Assembly: GCF_036785885.1 (NCBI RefSeq)
Contig: NC_092326.1
Span: forward strand, 39,890,287 to 39,954,286
Direction of reading: 5' to 3'
Origin: Coffea arabica
Lineage: Eukaryota; Streptophyta; Magnoliopsida; Gentianales; Rubiaceae
DNA length: 64,000 nt
The notes beneath the pieces were generated by a model. It made no database searches. It was given only the letters and a program-made list of their open reading frames with translations, and was not told the origin of the DNA. The translations under genes and the position numbers were made by a program. This document shows positions 11,027 through 22,495 of this stretch, piece by piece. How positions within the stretch are numbered: position 1 is the first letter of the stretch; the number at the start of each line of letters is the position of its first letter.

Positions 11027-14000
11027 TCATTTCCGCTTCTTCGTCTCTCCTGCAGCTTTCTCATCTTCCTTGCTAGGCACAAACCTTGGCAGGGTCAACA
11101 ATGTATTCACACGGGACACTCCTTCAAGGGCAGACCACTCTTTTCCCACTTCCTCATATTCTGAGGCTTCCTCTTTGCTTTCTTCAGCAGCTTCTTCCTT
11201 GCTTTGTTCTTGAACAAGACTGTTGTCCGCTGCTCTAACCGTGCCAGAACGCATCAATCCAGTTGGGGTATCGAGATCTTCTTTCTTGGTGCTTACTTCA
11301 CTCTGCTCTTTTGATTTTGCAGCGCAAGCAGTAGAGAAATTGTTTATATCTGAATCAAGGAAGAGGCAAACCACAGCACAGTCATCAACTTTTGAAGTTG
11401 GGTATTTGGACCTCCAAGCTCGAACTGCTGACTCGACCAACCTACGGGCAGCAGATGAACGTGCAGGGGATGAAGCCACTATATCGACTACTTCTTTGTT
11501 TGACAGAACATCCCAAATCTAAGATAGTTCAAACAAAGATGGTTCAAATTTATAAGATGGAGGAATGAGCAGGTGATCACAAAAAGGAAGCAATGAATTG
11601 ATTTTAAAAATCAATATCTGATTACATACCCCATCAGATGCCACGACAATGAACTCATCCTTTTCCGTCAGACGTCTGTATGAGATTTCAGGCACGGAGA
11701 TTAGACCAAAATCCTTGAGACAGAAGTCTCCAAAAGCACGAGCCATGGCTAGACCAGGAGAATCATTATTAGGCAACCAAACTCTTGCAACGTCAGGTTC
11801 ATCCTGAAGGGCAAAAACACGTCCTTTACATTTGCGGATCCTCTCAGCTTCAGCTGTTAGGTCAAAGGCAAGGGCTTTTAAGATGTAAACAAAAAGGAAC
11901 ACTTAGATCTATCTAGAGAGATTCTCATCAAAATATCAGGATATAAAATCGTCTTACACAGAAAACATTTCGTATGACCACCTATATCTTTCCACACAAA
12001 TGATCATTCATTTCCATTAGTAAAAGTCTACACAAAGGATTCAGTTATCTGGAGAGAGTGGGGGGGGGGGGGGGGGGGGGGGGGGGGAATATCAGCCCTG
12101 GTTTTCAAAATAAAATACTTTCTCAATTGCAAATATAGCTAACAGACATCTAGCTAAACTAAAAGATTCCTTCTACAAGTTCAAGTAAACCAGTATCCTC
12201 AAGATTAATGCACACAAATATAATTTTCCTGTATTGGTCTTTTACGATTATAAGGTTTTCATATTTCACATTTGGATATTAGCATCATAAATTCCAAACG
12301 TAGTTGTTTGTAGACTAAACTAATGCCTTGTGTTTGGGTGCATAAGCTTTAATAAAGGGTTCATCCAATTTCTTACTCGTCCTTGTATTCTATTCTCATG
12401 CACATGCACAAACATGCCGCATCTATGAATATATGACTTGGCAGTTTGACAACTACTTTGATTTTTCCATCCTGACATACAACTATGAGAAATTATTATG
12501 CATACATGACCAGTACGTCTGCAAGTACATACAAAAACTCATCTCCCTGCAACAACATATTCAATTTTGCAAGCATGACCCTGAAGGCCAACATACAAGA
12601 TAACACAAAAATCAATTGTCAAAGTTATTGCTACCCTTGTGCCCCAATTCTGCTGATGAAGAATGTTGCAGGATATGTGGAGAACTAAAAAAAAGATGTC
12701 CTAGAAAACACGAAGATCCTAATTCTCGAGACTACAAGGTTTTTCAATCCTCCTTATAGTTACTGGGGGAGCTGAAGGAGAAAAGAATGACAAACAGTAT
12801 ACAACAAGGGAATGCTGAACTCTGGTGAACTTGTTCAGAAACTATATTATTGAAGGGATCAACCAAACTATCAAATTAAGAATACTGTGAATTATAATGA
12901 CTCAGTATTAATGCTAGAACAAAAGAACTAATACAACAGAATAAAGGGTAAGGGAGAATGTTTGAAAGTCAGACCTGGAAGACTGGGTTTAAGATCGACA
13001 GTCAACTGCACTGCAATGAGAGAATCATTTCCATCTCTAGAAGCCAGTATGGCTCGAGAATCCCCAACATTTCCAATTACCAGATCGTCACCCTAAAGGA
13101 AACAAGGAGCAATTGTGACAAGGATGAACTTGTGAAATCTTCTAGCAACAGTGCACCTATAGAACAGAGTACCTGTTTCACTAAGGTAACTGCAGTTGTT
13201 CCACTGCAGAAGCAATCAATATTCGTATGCATTTTAAGTTCCCTATCCATGACCTTGAAAGCCTTCATGAATGACTCCTTCAATGTCTGAAAGACCTCTG
13301 GGTGCTTTTCTGCATCTTCAACACCAATAGATACTCTTGCTTCTTCATCAACAGATACAGAAGAATAGGACGTATCTTCAGAGTTCATGCTAACTGTCCT
13401 ATTCTGGCTGATCTCTCGAAGAACATCATCATTCTTAATATTGACTTCCCAATGTGCACTCAGTTTCAAGGGAAGACAATCTCTCACACGTTTGGCAACC
13501 ATATGACCATAGGGTCCGTGGCCATCAAAAACACCACAAAATACTGTGTCTGTTCTTGAACCAAAATTCTATAATCCAATTTTAGACAGAAATATTAGCA
13601 ACTTGAACTCTTTAGAGGCCAAGAAAAGATGAACGGTATCTAAACAACTGTCAGAAAAAACACTTAATTATCATATAAGAGAACATGAACAAAATCAATT
13701 GTTAACAAAGTATTCAAAAAATGAAAAAGTAGTGCCTATTGTTTTGGTCATTCAGAAAATGAGAACAAGAAAACAAGTGATGAAAAACAGTTTTGAGTAC
13801 TTAAAACAAAAGGGAAAAAAATGGTTATTTCAAGTATCAAACAGTTCACAATCTACCACTATATGTACCATCGCATCTATGAATCTATGCAAAGCACATA
13901 ACTACCTCTTCAGCAACCCAAATAGATAACATATCAAGCTATATGTTTTAAGCTTATTCTGGACGACCTACTATAATTAAGTACCTACCAATCAAAAAGG

Positions 14001-15123
14001 AAAGTGCACCAAAACAAAAGTACATGCTAGTAGATTTATGACGTAGAAGAATCAAGTAAGATGCAATCAAGATGAAGTTCCTGAAAAGAACAAAAAGAAG
14101 TTAGCATGCATGACAAGAATCTATGAAGTTTAAGAACATAATATGCTCAAATTTAGCTAGAACAAGCATCACTGGGGAAGAACCATCAGCTATAGCTAAA
14201 TATTAAGGAAAACCAACATTCTTATTGCTCAACCGATGGCTGAGAAAAGACAACTGTTCACAATGCACCAAATTTGGCCACTCTAAAACATGATTTTGTG
14301 ATGAAACTCAAGATTTGGCCAACCCCAGAAGAAAAATATGGAAACACGTTACAAAATAATTGAGATAAGACACAATGCCATGTAATAGTGAACACCAACA
14401 AAGCAAAAGCAAGGTATCTAAACAGAGAAATTTCAAATTGCAATCTCATTCAATCTACAGAAACTATGGATCACATGCCCACATCATCCAAGAACTGATC
14501 AAGCTTGAAACTATTACTGATTAATCTTCTGCAAAAGGGACACTTGGCTGTGGACAACATAAGCCATCACCTAAACAACAATAGACTACTACAATCTAGT
14601 AACCACAAATTCTTGGCAGGGTAACAGCAGAATTAAGTTAAACTTAATCAAGAACAATTACATTGACTGACTAAAATAAAAGAACAATACAGAGTTAATT
14701 GATCCAAATAAGAACTAGAATCAACTTTGTGGTAGTCCTATACCGATACACAGATAGCATTAATGATTTGATGATCATGAAGGATCACCAAACTGATGCT
14801 CAACAATCTAGCATCCAATTTTTTTGTGACCACCCAAAAGAGTATGATGAGAGTGTGAATATGAAGCATACCTCCCAAACAATCATAGCATCTTGATTGG
14901 TTCCTTTCTTGCCTTGCTGAGTAAAGAGTGATGCTACCTCACTTGACCCATTCAAGAACAATCGTCCCGGAATTCTATGCAACATTTCTTCTCTTTTGTA
15001 ATCAAAAGAAGAATTCCGGGACACTGGTCTCCGTTTCAAGCTGCCCTTCCTCTTCCTACCCACCGATGAGGTTGGAGAACTGGGAAGAGGGCTCCTGCTT
15101 TCGGTGGATAAGCAGGACCCCAT
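11027..15123 (-). CDS. Protein phosphatase 2C, plant clade similar to PP2C33/PP2C6
   Basis: Mn/Mg-dependent Ser/Thr phosphatase (PPM family). Coding exons on the minus strand: 14872-15123, 13173-13568, 12975-13092, 11630-11853, 11027-11518; 493 residues. The start MGSCLS fits N-myristoylation (Gly2, Ser6) with a Cys for palmitoylation, so membrane attachment is likely. Motifs in order: GTNQDAM, GVFDGHGPYGH with a metal-binding Asp, SGTTAV, GNVGDSRA, ARAFGDFCLK, VASDGIWDVL, and DDCAVVCLFL with the last metal-binding Asp; all catalytic aspartates are present. Past the catalytic core there is a Glu/Lys/Ser-rich tail (roughly residues 390-470) and a lysine-rich end (KKRK), a tail typical of this subclade. 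The upstream stretch to about 16.3 kb is probably 5' UTR and promoter. One intron contains a 28-base poly-G run. The substrate is not predictable from sequence. Confidence 0.93.
12060..12087. repeat. Poly-G run in a PP2C intron
   Basis: Twenty-eight consecutive G residues on the plus strand (C on the coding strand) within the intron between coding exons 3 and 4. The length may be uncertain because such runs sequence poorly. Confidence 0.9.
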
Positions 15124-17660
15124 CCTGAGGGCCCTGATTATACTCAGCAGGCACTCCAGACCAGCGAGACAGTCACAACCTTCCCTACTTTCCGTAATGG
15201 GATCCGTCCCAACTCTTTCAAGAAACCCCCCTAAATCTAGTCCAATCCAGCAACCACTTCCCAGTTTCACCAGATGTTTAGTCCACACAAACACAATTCA
15301 CCTTGTTATTCAGCACAATCATCAATAGTCCAATAAGAATGCAATCCACTATTACCCCAATAAGTAAAAACTCAGAATCTTAATCCAGCAACAAAAGCAG
15401 CTGCTTCCAACTCGAAAAAAGGAATCCACCTTTTATAATATCCCTTTTAATTTAAAGGGTTAACAGAATTATACCAGCAATTTGAGGAACAAGAATATCC
15501 ACTAACTTTTTCTTCCCCTCCTCTCAACAAGCATTAAATAATAAAAGAAAGCTCTTTCTGAGGATAAAGCTAGAAAGGATTTGCACTAACTTTCAAACAC
15601 CAGCAGATCTATATAAACAAATTCTGCACTTTCTTCATTTTTTTTTCAATATTTTACTCTTTTCCCTCCCTTATTGATAACCCCCAAAAGCAGCAGAAAT
15701 GATTACCAGTGCAGAAAAATACTCAAATACAAGCAAATCCAGTACCCGTTATCCACGAATGAATCAGCCAAAATCAGTAGAAAATCAGCCTTCCCTTTTC
15801 AGATCAAGTGCAAAACCTTATCGATACATTCATCAAATACATACAAATGAAGACAGCCCAGAAAAATTCTCCGAGCAACAATTACTGATTACACTTGGCA
15901 GACAAAAATTAATTATCCAAGTACAGCTCAGCAAAACCAGAGCTTAATTGGTTAAAAAAAATATAGAAAACTAGGAGGTATATATAATAGTGTATAACCT
16001 ATACAAAACCAACCATGAGCAAAATAAACGGTGGGAGAGAACCAAAAACAAAAATTTTTTTGGGGAGGGGGGGTGTGTGTTGGGGAAGGTGGGAATTTGG
16101 ATGGAAGTTTCAATATGAATGGAGAGAAAGAATAGCAACGAACCGTAGAGAAAAGAGGGAAGGAGGAGAGAGAATGAAAGAAATAGTAATTAGGATCGCA
16201 ATAAAAAACGGCCGATGAGACTTTTTTGTGGAGGGAGGGACAAAATAGCGAAGAAGAAAAGAGGGGCCTCTGGCCTTCGGGATGGAGGCTATTCCTTTCT
16301 TCTTTCTGGGTTGGGATCACTTTCAAAAGATCTGATATCCAATAGGGACTAGGGAGGGAGGACAGATATCCATGTATATATAGAGTTAGAGAAACAGAAG
16401 AGAGAAGGCAAGAATATAAAGGTCAAAACTTTACAATAAAGACATAAAAATGGCAGATTAGGAGATGATCGTAAAACTGCAAAGGATCAGAATGCAAAGA
16501 GCTAGGCTGAACAGTTGATAATTTGTAGCGAAATACAACGCCACTACTCCTACGTATTTACACACAGTCACACACTATATGCATGGAAAAAAGCCAGCAC
16601 CATCTTCTCTGAAATTATAGGCATGTTGGGCTAATTGAAAATTGGATTTTGGGTAATTGATTTGCCTAGGACTAGTAGTGTATATTTACAAATGTGTATA
16701 TGTGTATTTTTGTATATTTTTTTATTTTTGATGATGATGATGATGATGATGAGGGGAAAAGGATAAAAGAAGTGTGATGTTTTTGTGTTGTGTTGTTGGC
16801 TAGTAGCTATTGCCTATGCGCTATGAATATGACCAATTGGGAATAATTGTTTTCTTCCTCTTGTTGGAGTTTAGACGCTTTGCTTTGTTTTCTTGATAGT
16901 ACGACTGGGATTGGCAAACGAGTTTTTGGAACGTTTGTTTAAAACTTTATTATATTTTACGACAGAAGTTATAGGAAAATTTTTTAAGTGTGTAAATTTT
17001 TAAATAATTTGAAATATATAATTTAAAAATTTTAACAAGTTTTTCGAGATTACTACTGTAACTAAAATTGTTAAATCAAAAACTTGTTTGGCAAACAGAC
17101 GCTATTATATTCTTTCTCTTATTGGAGTTTAGATGCTTTGCTTTGTTTGCTTAATAGTAGTATATTGGTTTGCTTTTCAATTTGGTTAACCATTTTCACT
17201 TGACTCAACTATTCTTTTTATTTTAACCACAAAAAGAATATATTCCTTGTGTTTGCTCTCTTTTTCACTTTTCAATTTCCCTTTTCATCCATTATTCTTC
17301 TTTATTATTTTCACTCATGAATGTATTTATTATGGGATTAATCCGTATTTTAAAGCTTTATGATTATTAGGTGTATCCTTTTTTATGTTATCCATATCTC
17401 AGTCTCCGGTATTCTTGGTATATGAGACTTCCTCCCAGCCCCGCAAGAAAAGGAAAACCAAAAATTAGTTGTCTTATTCCCTTGCCCAAATGGATGAATC
17501 CATTATCCATTCCTCATTGAGTAATCCTTACAACTCTATAGTGCTTAATAAAATGAAAAGGGTATAAAGGATATTTCGTAAAAAAAAAATACTGCTATAA
17601 AGTTTTAAAATCGGGAGAGATTCTTAGGCTAAGAGAAGACAAATACTATACAATTATCTC

Positions 17661-17700
<40 letters not shown>

Positions 17701-18400
17701 TTTAAGGGTAGCTTAAGATAGAGCTTTTTATCAAATTGCAAAGGGGCTTCAAATGATTCTTCCTAATTGCTATCATGTAATCATTTTCAACCCATTGGTT
17801 GAACTTCAATAGATGAGTGAATTCGTCTAAAATTTCTATGAACTGGTTCGATAATTTGCCTAATTGACAGGTTAACAAACTGGAAGTATTGGATGAAGGA
17901 TTGAATGATGTTAATGGTTGGATAAGAATTATTTATCAAAATCCTATTTACTTGTATCATAAACGCATTTCTTAATATACCTTTTTATCTCACAATACAT
18001 CATCAAATCGTAAAAAATACTACAATAATTATTTTAATTAATATTTCAAATAATTTCCTATCCAAACAGCCTAAATTTATTTGCTTCCTCTTCTTTTTGC
18101 CTTAAACATATGTTTAGGCCAGAAAAGACTTCTTTTTCAACGTGATTATGAAGTACACAAGTGCTTGGAATTATTTAAACAAAAACTACACCAATTGGAA
18201 GTCAGATGTTTTTCTCATATTGAAGATTTTTAATCGGCTATTTTAAAACCATAGAAGCATCTATTATTTGACTGAATCAACGTGAATTTGCCACATGATC
18301 TGATTTGTATGACAACGAAAGAAATATCCTAAGGTTGACTTTTAATCTTACATGGAGATTTAAAGAGAACAAACAATGTGAAGATCCATTAAAGAAAGAG
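15124..18400. other. PP2C upstream region and gene-free DNA
   Basis: The first about 1.2 kb is likely the 5' UTR and promoter of the minus-strand phosphatase. A GAT trinucleotide repeat lies at about 16,729-16,752 and a TA repeat near 17,665-17,697. The open frames here show no family resemblance and I see no splice-linked coding exons. Confidence 0.6.
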
Positions 18401-18401
18401 A

Positions 18402-18982
18402 AAAAAAAAACTTGGGTACCCTAAACTATCATCGTTTTTCACTTTTTACGTCTGATCTATTTTTTATTTTCGACTGGCTCCTGAATAACTAAAAGTGCAT
18501 AGTTTAAGGACTGCTGATCATTTTAGATATGAATAACTAAAAGTGCATAGTTTAAGGACTGCTGATCATTTTAGATATAAGTTCAGTCGGAACCAAAAAG
18601 CATTTTTAAGTCTAACATTAATCAAAAGCATTTGATTTCATACTTGAGAGGGACATGAAAATTTTGATGAAACTTTGGCCAGTCAAGTATAAAATCAATG
18701 AATTTAGGAATTTTGTAGAGAAATTTGATGAAGAGTTTAAGAAAAATGAAGGGTTTAATCTTTTGAGGACTTTTACTCTCGATGCTTTTTATTAAGTTCC
18801 TGATGCTTTTGATTATAGTTGGACAAAAATGCCCTTCAATTCCGGCTAAACTTATGTTTAAAATAGTCAAAAGTCCTTAAACTATGTACTTTTAATTGTT
18901 CAAGAACCAGCTAGAGACAAAAAATCGATCAAGGGTCAAAAGTGAACAACAATGATAGTTTAAGGAGCTCCCAAGGTTTTTA
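18402..18982. mobile_element. Mutator-type MITE with long terminal inverted repeats
   Basis: The left arm, from about 18,402 (AAAAACTTGGGTACCCTAAA), matches the reverse complement of the right arm ending about 18,982 (AAAAACCTTGGGAGCTCCTT) over roughly 115 bases with scattered mismatches; both arms share ttaaactatc and the words catagtttaaggac. Long terminal inverted repeats around a short non-coding core are typical of MULE-derived MITEs. Adenine-rich flanks hide any target duplication. The left arm carries a 48-base tandem duplication at 18,483-18,578. Confidence 0.65.
18483..18578. repeat. 48-base tandem duplication inside the MITE arm
   Basis: Two adjacent, near-identical units beginning gaataactaaaagtgcatag, at 18,483 and 18,531. 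Confidence 0.9.
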
Positions 18983-21900
18983 CTTGAGAAAGAAAAGATT
19001 CCAGCTGTTAATAGTATTTTACTAAAGATAATGTAGAAGGAAAATCCCCATTACTTCATTTTCCATTAGCACAGATCTAGGAAAGCAATTGGATGAATCA
19101 TGTCAAGACTTGGGACGAAAATGGGAATATTTCTCCTCTCTTTTGCTATTCTTCGTTTTCTTTCTTTTTCAAAAGTATTACTTCTGGTGCACTATAAATT
19201 TCGTTTTCTTTCGTTTTCTTACAATTAGGGGTCCTATACTCCTATGAGGTGACAAAGGTGGGATGGACTTGGACTGCATTTGTTAAGTCAAGACTTGCCT
19301 TCAGTGCATACTTCCGATTGAGTGGAAATTCTGTGGGCAAAATTTGACGTCTGATCGCCCTAAATTTTACCGAGCAATAATATAGTTGAGACCCTTTTTG
19401 ACCTGTATTTATTCTGTCTTGCTAGACAAAACCTTCTAAAATTGATTTTCTATATAACTATGCATGTTAATTAACCCTTGATTAAGGGTCCTATTAAATG
19501 CTAAAAATGCTTTCCTTTTTTTCCAATCATCAATTTCTACGCCTACTCCTACTTCAACTTATATTAGAAGAGAGTTCAACTGAATCGACAGGAACTGGAC
19601 GAAGAAGATCCCACCTCAAGACCAAAAGGGTGCATTACTGCACACCTTTTATACTCTAAAGTATGCAGAGCTAATAATGCATTTGATGAGGTAACTTTTG
19701 TCTATAACGCATATAGATAGATCTAGGTTGTTCATTCTATAGGTAACTTTTGATGTTTCTTGGCCCTTATCTATAAACGAGCAATATTAACATTTGAGAT
19801 CTTTTCTGACCTGTACTTATTTGTTACGTCTTCGTTAGACAAATCCTTAATCATAAGTTTGATAAGTGTGTGTTTTAGGACTTGACTAAAGATTTCATGA
19901 GCTAATTGTAGAGGCGGGATGGATTTGGACGGCATTTGATGAGTGATTAGTCAAGAGTTGCCTTCAATGTATCTGCACTTATGATGTTGCCTACTGCTTG
20001 ACAGTAGCATTAATTTCAACAAAGAACTACCATCTGCAACGAGATCAACATGCTAAGCACTCTTGATTTCCATTCCATGCATTTAAGGCCTAAAGGAATC
20101 TGATTTCCACACATGTGTTGTCTAATGCTGGTGATTGATTAACGATCGAGACCCATTTTAAACGTAAAATGGGTCCTGAGTCTCCTGACATTTGACAGAT
20201 TAAACACCAGACAGTTATGAAACATGGGCTATGACATTTGGGTCATATATTATTCTATGGAAAATGTGAGAAAAAAAAAAAAGAGTACAGAAATGAGGTG
20301 TAAAACATGGCCTAGTGTAATTACAAGCTCAGGAAGAGCAATCCCAGATGCAGAGGCATCAATAATTGAGTTGTGGAAGGATAATCGTTCATAGGAAAAA
20401 AAACTTCAATTCATGGATCAGCAGCAAAGGCAATGCAATGGATCTAAGAACAGTCGCTTTACAGTATCACATCAAATGAAATGATATCAACGCATTAAAA
20501 CGTTCAACATATATACTACCTACTAGTTGATAAGTGATGAAGTATACCCCAACTGTACGAGAATTCTATTACTCTACGTTGTTTAGTGTATATCAGAAGT
20601 GGGCATGCTTGCCAAGCTGTCGAGCTTAGCTTAGCTACTGCGTATAGTCGTATAGAGAGAGAGAGAGAGATGCGTAGTTGATAGTTGATAAGGCCAAACA
20701 TCCGATCCACCCATGCATGCATGCCTAAAGCTAATAGTATATAGTTTTACAAGTACCAATAACATAGCTGCCGCCTGCAACCTAGATCTATCTATATGCA
20801 TTCTTCCAATTCCATGTGGTTCCAGATTTCCTTGTTCCCTCTTAAAAGGGTATTCCAGATTGCCCAACGTCAATCCGATGTGTATACATTTTAACAATTT
20901 TTCTTGGCCGTCAGTGTAACAATTTTTTACGATAGCTAGCATGATGCGTAGATACATGACATATGTGTTATGTATTCATATGTAGAAAAGGAAAAGTTAT
21001 CTTTACACTGACGGTATAAGAAAGATTAGATAATCCTTTATACCTGATGAATTGTTTTTTGTATGCTATTTTAGTTTGTTACATTTTATGTAACATGAAG
21101 CAGAATCAATACACACTATATATGGAAATTTATGGAGGAGGAGGCTGATGAACTACAAATAAATTGAAGTACCTGAAACAAATTTGGGACGAAAAGTGCT
21201 TGAATAGGTACGGTTTAAGACAACAGGGCAACCCCTTGTACCTAGAATGATGATGAATTTTGCAAAAGTTTTAGAACCAAACAAGTGAAACAATTTTACC
21301 TTTTCTATGCTTTGATTTTAGCACTTTTTTTTTACATCAAACTCTGCAAAATTGGCACTAATAACATCATCTTCATCGTCTGCACATCTTTCTTGCTATC
21401 TAATTAATGAGGAGATTTTTTTTTTTTTTTTGGCAAAATTAACTTAAGTCTAATGTTTCAACGTATACATCTTTCATTAAGATTCATTTCAAAACTACCC
21501 CTTCAGCCAACTTCGTTGTTTAGTAACTTTCATTTATTAATTTATTAATGATGATCAATAGTGATTTTTCATCTACCCTTTTAATGACTCGAATTCATGA
21601 CCTGTCGATTATGGATGAAGCGTTTTGATTATGTTTACCTGTCAATAAAACGAAAATAATTCAATTGGGGTTCAACAGAATAATCTTATGCAAATGTACC
21701 AAAAGCAAAAATCTGATGCAAATGTTCAATCAATGTAATTTTCATCAAGAATACTAATGTAGCCAACCATACGTCTTAGAACGTCCCTCTTTTGTTTTCT
21801 GAATGCTAATCATTGAATAAATCCGCCGTCAGTCAAAATCGTAGTCATCCCTACCGACCAAAAATGCTTTGGAGTTCCTTATCATCTTTTTATTACTGCT

Positions 21901-22495
21901 ATGGTAATAGAAGGATAAAAACTCATAAGCAAAAGTTTCCACGTAAGAAATCTGTCTATAATTACTGGGACAAAGAAAGATCATAAAATCCAATAGCAGC
22001 TCAAATTTCTGGAATCAGTCCATCTCGTGGTGATGTTGCTTTTGTCCTACCACACATTTGATTTGCGTATAAAGTATGAAAAATGGGTAGTCTTGTCTCA
22101 GTTACATGTAAACATATTGACCATGGTACCTAAGCATGTTTCGGATTTTATAGGAAGTTTCGGTAATTAAAGAAATAAAATCTTTTGGGGACATAGAGTT
22201 GAAGATTGTGGGCACTTTTTTTTTTTGGCATATTGTGATAAAATTCAATGCATTGAATAAATTTCAAACTTCACATTTTTCGTATAATTATGAGATTTTT
22301 AATTCATGAAGTTATTAAGATAAAAACAAACCCTTATGTGTCTTATTATTCCAAATCTATATCATTATGTTTTTTGGTTACAAATCTTTATTTACAAGCT
22401 AGATGAACTACAATTTTCATCATTGAACCAAAAAAAAATTTTGCTATACATTATGTATGCACATTAACTTTTTCAACTTTGAAATTAAAGGCTTA
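18983..22495. other. Gene-free stretch with local duplications
   Basis: No coding region is supported. Two short segments are duplicated in opposite order: the pair near 19,255-19,310 and 19,910-19,970 (gggatgga..ttggac..gcattt) and the pair near 19,385-19,450 and 19,795-19,865 (tgacctgta..tta..ttagacaaa). A perfect small hairpin occurs at 20,150-20,175. A GA repeat is at about 20,654-20,670. The last part, from about 21,780, belongs to a segmental duplication listed separately. Confidence 0.6.
20150..20175. repeat. Perfect short inverted repeat
   Basis: An 11-base stem (GACCCATTTTA paired with TAAAATGGGTC) around a 4-base loop. It is too short to be a microRNA precursor; function unknown. 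Confidence 0.8.

Noticed and set aside
11223-11522. Open frames on the plus strand across the PP2C exons
   Set aside because: They are antisense shadows; the minus strand carries conserved PP2C motifs with consistent splice sites.
12060-12087. Poly-G run as a functional G-quadruplex element
   Set aside because: A homopolymer of this kind is as likely a sequencing or slippage product; it lies in an intron with no other signal.
20150-20175. Short hairpin as a microRNA gene or terminator
   Set aside because: An 11-base stem is too short for a plant microRNA precursor, and rho-independent terminators do not apply in a nuclear genome.
20631-20957. A 108-codon minus-strand frame
   Set aside because: Low-complexity end (SLSLSLY), no family resemblance, no splice partners; it overlaps a GA repeat.
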